64,000 bases of DNA from NCBI RefSeq assembly GCF_900111255.1, contig NZ_FOGP01000004.1, positions 62,001-126,000 of the forward strand. The letters are read 5' to 3'. This DNA is from Parafannyhessea umbonata. GTDB lineage: Bacteria; Actinomycetota; Coriobacteriia; Coriobacteriales; Atopobiaceae. Each line of letters begins with the position of its first letter. Positions within the stretch are counted from its first letter, which is position 1. Shown here piece after piece: positions 58,996 through 64,000 of this stretch. The position numbers and the translations under genes are program-made. The notes under the pieces are model-generated. The model had not been told where the DNA came from. It did not search any database and saw nothing but the letters and a program-made list of their open reading frames with translations.

Positions 58996-60294
58996 ATGAG
59001 CAGCTCGAAAGACACGGTAGACATCCTTCTTCTTGGTGCGGGAGGAAGGGAGCATGCACTTCTTGCCAAGCTCGCCCAGTCCCCGCGTGCGGGAAAGCTC
59101 TACGTTGCCCCGGGCAACGGCGGCATGCATCAGCTTGCCGAGGCGGTCGACCTTGACCAGGAGTCTCCCGAGGCCGTCGCGGCATTTGCGCGCGACAATA
59201 ACATCGGCCTCGTCGTGATCGGCCCCGAGGCCCCGCTCGTCGCCGGCGTCGCCGACGCTGTCCGCGCGGCTGGCATTCCCGTGTTCGGTCCGTCTGGAGC
59301 CGCCGCGCAGATGGAGGGCTCAAAGGAGTTTGCCAAGAAGGTCATGTCCCGCGCCGGCGTGCCCACCGCGTCTTACCGCTCCTTTACGGACGAGTCCGCC
59401 TGTGCTCACTACGTTCGCGAGCTCAACGGCCCCTGCGTGGTGAAGGCCGACGGCCTCGCTGCCGGCAAGGGCGTCGTCGTCGCGTTCACGGTCGAGGAGG
59501 CTCTCGAGGGCGTCCACGAGTGTTTCAACGCCTTCGGCGAGGCCGGAAACACTGTGGTCGTCGAGGAAATGCTTGAGGGACCCGAGTGCTCCCTGCTTGC
59601 GCTGACCGACGGCGCAACGGTCGTTCCCCTTGCCACCTCTCAGGATCACAAGCGCGCACTGGACGGCGACAAGGGTCCCAACACCGGTGGCATGGGCGTC
59701 TACTCTCCCGTCCCTATCCTGCTCGACGGCGAGCTCGAGAAGATGATCCAGATCGAGCAGAAGGTCGTCGACCAGCTTCGTGCCGACGGCATCCTGTATC
59801 AGGGTTGCCTCTACGGCGGCTTCATGCTCACCAAGGACGGTCCCAAGGTCCTCGAGTTCAACGCGCGCTTTGGCGACCCCGAGACGCAGGTCGTGCTGCC
59901 TCGCATGAAGGCCGACCTCGTCGAGTGCTTCCTCGCCTGTGACAACGGCACGCTCTCCTCCGACATGGTTCAGTGGGATGACGACTGGGCAGTATCGGTC
60001 GTCCTCACGTCGGCGGGCTATCCCGGTTCCTACGAGAAGGGCAAGATCATCTCTGGCGTCGACGATGCCAACGCGATGGACGGCGTGACGGTCTACCACG
60101 CCGGAACTAAGCTCGACGCCGACGGCAACGTCCTGACCAACGGCGGGCGCGTGCTGAACGTCACGGCGGTCGCGTCGACGTTTGAGGATGCTCGAAACCT
60201 TGCCTATCAGGCCTGCGACAAGATTAGCTTTGAGGGCAAGACCTACCGCCACGACATTGGCATCAAGGCCATCAAGGGCCGCTCCAACCTGTAG
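58996..60294 (+). CDS. purD: Phosphoribosylamine--glycine ligase (GAR synthetase)
   Basis: 432 residues, ATP-grasp enzyme for step two of purine synthesis. LLGAGGREHALLAKLAQSP, VVIGPEAPLVAGVAD, VVKADGLAAGKGVVVA, SQDHKRALDGDKGPNTGGMG and VLEFNARFGDPETQVVLPR are all intact. ATG 58996 follows GAGGAGG by 4 bases. Part of a purA-degV-purD run. Confidence 0.97.
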   Translation: MSSSKDTVDILLLGAGGREHALLAKLAQSPRAGKLYVAPGNGGMHQLAEAVDLDQESPEAVAAFARDNNIGLVVIGPEAPLVAGVADAVRAAGIPVFGPSGAAAQMEGSKEFAKKVMSRAGVPTASYRSFTDESACAHYVRELNGPCVVKADGLAAGKGVVVAFTVEEALEGVHECFNAFGEAGNTVVVEEMLEGPECSLLALTDGATVVPLATSQDHKRALDGDKGPNTGGMGVYSPVPILLDGELEKMIQIEQKVVDQLRADGILYQGCLYGGFMLTKDGPKVLEFNARFGDPETQVVLPRMKADLVECFLACDNGTLSSDMVQWDDDWAVSVVLTSAGYPGSYEKGKIISGVDDANAMDGVTVYHAGTKLDADGNVLTNGGRVLNVTAVASTFEDARNLAYQACDKISFEGKTYRHDIGIKAIKGRSNL

Positions 60295-60355
60295 CGAACT
60301 AGTTCGATGAGTTGGGTTGCGGCGTCTGCGGGCGCCGCAATTGCATTGGAGGATT

Positions 60356-61108
60356 ATGGCTGACGAGAATAGCAAGGCAACGGAGTCGATCATCGACGAG
60401 CCGACGTCGGGCGACCAGCTGACTGATGCCATTGATAGCATGCGCTCCAGCGTGACCGCCTTCACCTTCGACGGCGATCGCTCTTCTCATGATCACCAGT
60501 CCGGCACACCGGAGCGTCGCGAGCTCGTGCTGGGGGACAACGATCCGCGCGACGCCTCTCTCAGCGAGAGGGTGCTCTCCGAAGACGTTGCCTGGACAGG
60601 GAAGATATTCAACGTCGACCGTCTTCAGGTGGAGCTCCCCGATGGTCGCAAGGCCACGCGCGATGTCGTGCGCCATCCCGGCGCTGTCGCCGTCGTCGCC
60701 CTTACCGACGACGGCCGTATCTGTCTCGTGAGGCAGTATCGCACCGCCCTCGGGCGCGTCACGGTCGAGATTCCCGCCGGCAAGCTTGACCCTGGCGAGG
60801 ACCCCCTGAGCTGCGCCGCTCGCGAGCTTCTGGAAGAGACGGGCCTCAAGGCCCAGAAGATGGCATTCCTTACCACCATCGCAACCTCCTGCGGCTTTGC
60901 CGACGAGCTCATCCACATCTACATGGCGACGGGCCTCGAGCAGGCTGCGTCCGACCCTGACGTCGACGAGTTCATCAACGTCGACCTCGTGGAGCTCCCA
61001 GAGTTCATCGATGCGGTGCTCGACGGCAAGATCGAGGATGCCAAGACCGTCGTGGGCGCGCTCATCTGCGACGCGGTCTCGCACCGTCTTGCGCCTCAGG
61101 AACAGTAG
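60356..61108 (+). CDS. Nudix hydrolase, ADP-ribose pyrophosphatase-like
   Basis: 250 residues. A ~75-residue polar N-terminal part is followed by a Nudix domain with box GKLDPGEDPLSCAARELLEE plus TGL, the full GX5EX7REUXEEXGU pattern. LVRQYRTALGRVTVEIPAG upstream of the box is typical of ADP-ribose pyrophosphatases. It probably cleaves ADP-ribose or related nucleotide sugars in the cytosol. ATG follows GGAGG at a short 3-base gap. The N-terminal extension is unusual for the family. Confidence 0.88.
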   Translation: MADENSKATESIIDEPTSGDQLTDAIDSMRSSVTAFTFDGDRSSHDHQSGTPERRELVLGDNDPRDASLSERVLSEDVAWTGKIFNVDRLQVELPDGRKATRDVVRHPGAVAVVALTDDGRICLVRQYRTALGRVTVEIPAGKLDPGEDPLSCAARELLEETGLKAQKMAFLTTIATSCGFADELIHIYMATGLEQAASDPDVDEFINVDLVELPEFIDAVLDGKIEDAKTVVGALICDAVSHRLAPQEQ

Positions 61109-61250
61109 GCTGCGGCCAGGCTGTAGCCATTAGCTGTAAGGCGACGCTAAGAGGCCCAGGCACCTGTCGCCTTGCCTATACTTAGGGAAACCAACACGAA
61201 AAGAAATGCTGGCCGCCATGGGTGGCTTGAGATTGTTAGGAAGAGGCCGC

Positions 61251-62210
61251 ATGGCAAACAGACACGATAGGGCCCGCATCCAGAAGGGCGCGCTCACCGC
61301 CGAGCAGGCCGAGAAGCTCTTTGCCACCGTTGACGAGACCGGTCACACCAACGAGGAGACCGCCAAGAAGCAGCGCAAGCGCCGTAAGGAGCTTGGCCAC
61401 GGCGTCGACGTCGACCCGCTGTCCGATGCAGACCCCTCGGGTTCCAACGTCGAGAAGGTCATCACCAAGACGGCCGTCGGCTTCGTCATCGTATTCCTCG
61501 CAATCGTCGTCGTATCTCAGGTCTCCTGTGGTCTCGTGCGTCGCGCCAACACGGCCGACCTTGCCGAGAACGCCGACCTTACCAGCGTTGCCTCCGCACT
61601 TCACGGCGGCGTCGAGTGGGGCAATGGCTTCACGCAGTTCCCTGATACCTTCTCGGTCCAGGAGGCGGACGAGAACACGCACCGCATCGAGGTCACGGTC
61701 GTCGACACCACCTCGCAGAATGCCCTCGAGGCTTTCTCGGGCGCGCAGATCCAGGCGACGGCCTTCGCGGTCAACTCTCTGCTCAACCCCAACATCAACA
61801 CGGTCACGTACCACGTGAACGTTCACGTGGACGAGAACGGCAAGTACCAGCAGTCCGCGCTGTTCGGGCTCCTGCAGCCAAAGGGCGAGGTCAAGACCAT
61901 CATGACGTTCGTCTGGACCAAGACGACGAACGAGAACGGCGTGGTGCGCTTCAACTGCACGATTACCGGTCTCGACCAGAATATGCAGGACCAGCTGCGT
62001 GACAACATCACGTCGTCCTTCACGCCCACCTCGGTAATCAGCAACGTTCTGGGCACCTCTGAAAACGAGAAGGACTCCAAGTCGGAGTCCAAAGCTGATT
62101 CCGCCACGAGCTCGACCGAGGCCGCCGCGGCGACGTCGGACGAGTCCGCGACGTCTTCCGACGGAGGTTCCTCGGCAACCGTGGAATCGACCAGCTCGAG
62201 CGCCCAGTAA
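61251..62210 (+). CDS. Unknown single-span membrane protein with extracytoplasmic domain
   Basis: 319 residues. A basic cytoplasmic head (~1-80, KKQRKRRKELGHG), one membrane helix (about 75-98, VGFVIVFLAIVVVSQVSCG), an exported ~180-residue domain with alternating beta strands, and a Ser/Ala/Thr/Glu-rich tail of ~50 residues. No cell-wall anchor motif. The exported part (VTVVDTTSQNALEAFSGAQI, TYHVNVHVDENGKYQQS) was not assigned to a family. ATG follows AGGAAGAGG by 4 bases. Ends at a strong shared terminator. Confidence 0.75.
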   Translation: MANRHDRARIQKGALTAEQAEKLFATVDETGHTNEETAKKQRKRRKELGHGVDVDPLSDADPSGSNVEKVITKTAVGFVIVFLAIVVVSQVSCGLVRRANTADLAENADLTSVASALHGGVEWGNGFTQFPDTFSVQEADENTHRIEVTVVDTTSQNALEAFSGAQIQATAFAVNSLLNPNINTVTYHVNVHVDENGKYQQSALFGLLQPKGEVKTIMTFVWTKTTNENGVVRFNCTITGLDQNMQDQLRDNITSSFTPTSVISNVLGTSENEKDSKSESKADSATSSTEAAAATSDESATSSDGGSSATVESTSSSAQ

Positions 62211-62232
62211 GGTTCTCTGCAGGCTATGCAGC

Positions 62233-62268
62233 AAGAAGGCCAGGTCATACGACCTGGCCTTCTTTTTC
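62233..62268 (+). terminator. Bidirectional terminator between convergent genes
   Basis: aagaaggccaggtc (62233-62246) pairs perfectly with gacctggccttctt (62251-62264), TTTC after on plus and TTGCTGC after on minus. Confidence 0.9.
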
Positions 62269-62321
62269 AGACAACATGTGCAGTCGAGCGGCTGGCTTTC
62301 GGGCGCGTGACTGGCGTGAGG

Positions 62322-63194
62322 CTAGCGTACGAGGTCGGTAATCTCGCCCAGGACGCTTTCGAAGCTGACTCCGCGCGTCTCGTAGTCCGGCTGCTGGCGG
62401 GTTACGATCATGGCATCGTGTACCAGCTTGCCAGCAAAGTTGACGCTGTCGTACAGGCTCTTGCCGCTCATGACCGCAGCCAGAAGGGCGGACGCGAACA
62501 GGTCGCCCGTGCCGTGGAGCATGTAGGGAAGCTGCTCTGCGCAGACCTCGCAGGTCTCGAAGTCCTTGCCCGCAACGTAGTTGCGGATGACGCCGTCGCC
62601 GTGGGCCACGCCCTTGATGACGACAGTCTTGGCGCCCATGTCCAGTAGGGCCTCCATGTTGCGCTTGATGAACTCAACGTCGACGTCCTGCCCGCGATAC
62701 TCGATGCCGGTGATGATGGATGCCTCGGTGAGGTTGGGCGTCAGGATGTCAGCACCCTCGACCAGCTCGGCCGTGGCCTTGCACATCTCGTCGGTGTAGG
62801 TGGGGTACTTGCTGCCGCCATCGCCCATGACGGGGTCGACCACGCGCAGCGCCTTGGGATGCGCGTGGTAGATGCGGTTGATTGCCCCTACCTGCTCGGC
62901 GGAGCCAAGGAAGCCAGAGTAAACGGCGTCAAGCTCTATGCCCTCCTTGTCCCAGGCGTCCAGATACTCTTCGAGCATCGGCGTGGTGTCATGCATGTAG
63001 AAGAAGGGGAACTTGGTGTGCGCCGAGAATAGGGAAGTGGGCACGGGGCACACGTCGCAGCCGGCTGCGGACAGCACGGGAATCGCGACTCCCAGCGAGC
63101 ACTTTCCGTAGCCGCACAGGTCATGGACGGCTGCGATGCGAGGGATGTAGGCTCCCTCTCGCTTGTACAGATACAGATCTTTGGCATTGCTCAT
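62322..63194 (-). CDS. Pyridoxal/pyridoxamine kinase (PdxK/PdxY-like)
   Basis: 290 residues. Ribokinase-fold enzyme that phosphorylates vitamin B6 vitamers. VHDLCGYGKCSLGVAIPVLS, DAVYSGFLGSAEQV, VVDPVMGDGGSKYPTYTDEM and the ATP/anion-hole motif HGTGDLFASALLAAVMSG are present. The Cys-rich GYGKCS segment resembles PdxK of low-GC Gram-positives. ATG 63194 has GAAAGGA 6 bases upstream; a 77-codon upstream extension of the frame is spurious. Confidence 0.88.
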   Translation of the reverse strand: MSNAKDLYLYKREGAYIPRIAAVHDLCGYGKCSLGVAIPVLSAAGCDVCPVPTSLFSAHTKFPFFYMHDTTPMLEEYLDAWDKEGIELDAVYSGFLGSAEQVGAINRIYHAHPKALRVVDPVMGDGGSKYPTYTDEMCKATAELVEGADILTPNLTEASIITGIEYRGQDVDVEFIKRNMEALLDMGAKTVVIKGVAHGDGVIRNYVAGKDFETCEVCAEQLPYMLHGTGDLFASALLAAVMSGKSLYDSVNFAGKLVHDAMIVTRQQPDYETRGVSFESVLGEITDLVR

Positions 63195-63331
63195 GGCTAT
63201 TCCTTTCGCATGGACTAATGGACCGATGCCTAAGGCACAAGGATAGCCATTTGCCCGCCCGAAGCGCGACTTGTGCTCGATTGGAAACAGCGCGCGGCGG
63301 CATGATGATTGCCTGCCGAGAAGGCGCGTAA

Positions 63332-63364
63332 AGAAGGCGAGAAGGACAAGTCCTTCTCGCCTTA
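63332..63364 (-). terminator. Intrinsic terminator after pilT
   Basis: aaggcgagaaggac (63334-63347) pairs perfectly with gtccttctcgcctt (63350-63363) around two bases; minus transcripts then read CTTTACG. Confidence 0.75.
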
Positions 63365-63431
63365 GGCATAATCGTTGTGTCAGCGTCAGCTGACTGAGAG
63401 GTGTCCCGGCCGGCGGCTGGCCCACCCGACT

Positions 63432-64000
63432 CTAGAGGCCGACCGCATTGAACCTGTTCTCGAGCGCCTCTTGGTGAATGGCGTGCTGGAGAGCGACCTC
63501 CTTCGAGACGGTGCCCTGCTTCACCAGGTTGAAGAGGCTCTGGTCCATGGTGCGCATGCCCTGCGTGGAGGAGGAGGCGAGCACCGAGTCGATCTGGTAG
63601 CTCTTCTCCTCACGGATAAGGTTGCGGATGGCGGGGTTGCAGACCATGATCTCGAATGCGGGGACGATCTTCCCATCCGTCGTGGGGACGAGCTGCTCAC
63701 TCACGACGGCCTGGAGGACCATGGAGAGCTGAAGCCGAATTTGACGCTGCTGCGAGGAGGGGAAGGTGTTGACGATGCGGTCCACCGTAGCCGACGCGCT
63801 CGAGGTGTGCATGGTCGAGAGGATGAGTTGGCTCATCTCTGCTGCGGTGACGGCGGTGGCCATCGTGTCCCTATCGCGCATCTCGCCCAGGAGGATGACG
63901 TCCGGGGACTCGCGCAGTGCCGAGCGCAACGCCTCGTCGTAGGTTGCGACGTCGGTGGGAACCTCACGTTGGGTGACGATGCAGGTGCCGTGATGGTGCA
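63432..64000 (-). CDS. pilT: Type IV pilus retraction ATPase PilT, C-terminal part (5' end outside window)
   Basis: The frame runs in from the right edge and ends at 63432, giving about 189 residues. Walker B-region RESPDVILLGEMRDRDTM, His-box LSTMHTSSASATVDRIVNTF, and QLSMVLQAVVSEQLVP with the later MRTMDQSLFNLV match PilT/PilU hexameric ATPases that depolymerise pili for twitching motility or DNA uptake. Walker A lies outside the window. The rest of the pilus operon is presumably upstream of it. Confidence 0.92.
   Translation of the reverse strand, partial: HHHGTCIVTQREVPTDVATYDEALRSALRESPDVILLGEMRDRDTMATAVTAAEMSQLILSTMHTSSASATVDRIVNTFPSSQQRQIRLQLSMVLQAVVSEQLVPTTDGKIVPAFEIMVCNPAIRNLIREEKSYQIDSVLASSSTQGMRTMDQSLFNLVKQGTVSKEVALQHAIHQEALENRFNAVGL

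Noticed and set aside
1-64000. CRISPR arrays, insertion sequences, prophage genes, rRNA genes
   Set aside because: No regularly spaced repeats, transposase or integrase motifs, phage structural genes or rRNA-like stretches were seen in any part of the window.

Overview
The window is a chromosomal segment of a high-GC bacterium that spans the replication origin. Gene content and order (rpmH-rnpA-yidD-yidC-jag-rsmG-parA-parB on one side; dnaA-dnaN-recF-DUF721/dciA-gyrB-gyrA on the other) are those of an actinobacterial origin region. A PafB/PafC-like fused WYL regulator, an LPXTG-anchored GH3 enzyme and a variant DnaA box point to the class Coriobacteriia, probably an Olsenella/Atopobium-like member. 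That placement is inferred from protein character, not from a search.

Left arm (1-34.3 kb), mostly minus strand and so transcribed away from the origin. It holds the end of an adenine deaminase gene; two unknown membrane proteins; purC; a two-component system; a Tat lipoprotein coupled to a TSCPD protein; purB; argGH behind what looks like an arginine-sensing attenuator with a 30-codon Arg-rich leader peptide; a sortase-anchored GH3 glycosidase; an M29 aminopeptidase; a glutaredoxin; a 1313-residue M28-like membrane protein with a ~900-residue acidic insertion; a WYL regulator meeting a DinG-type helicase tail to tail; ddl; rlmN. An AT-rich island with parAB, several parS sites and rsmG follows, then the jag-yidC-yidD-rnpA-rpmH ribosome/membrane-insertion cluster.

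Origin (34.35-37.67 kb). DnaA boxes of the form TTTTC(A/G)ACA flank an uncharacterised gene (GHKL ATPase domain, Gln/Tyr/Pro-rich linker, winged helix) and dnaA. The dnaA-dnaN gap carries a box, a short GC tract and six consecutive DnaA-trio triplets, so it is the likely unwinding site. DnaA domain IV has non-standard residues in its DNA-recognition signature, in keeping with the variant box.

Right arm (37.7-64 kb), mostly plus strand: dnaN, recF, dciA-like, gyrB, gyrA (with a ~90-residue acidic N-terminal extension), a bifunctional-nuclease-domain protein, tRNA-Ile and tRNA-Ala, typA, a TRIC-type channel, two tRNA-Ser genes, a DUF4013 membrane protein, rpsF-ssb-rpsR-DUF2232-rplI, dnaB preceded by a second cluster of DnaA boxes, purA, a DegV protein, purD, a Nudix hydrolase, a secreted or membrane protein of unknown role, a pyridoxal kinase and the 3' end of a pilT gene.

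No CRISPR array, insertion sequence, prophage or rRNA gene was seen. Nearly all units end in recognisable intrinsic terminators. The most promising observations are the argG attenuator, the DnaA/DnaA-box covariation, the GHKL-wHTH gene embedded in the origin, the box cluster before dnaB and the split M28 protein that has lost its catalytic glutamate pair.
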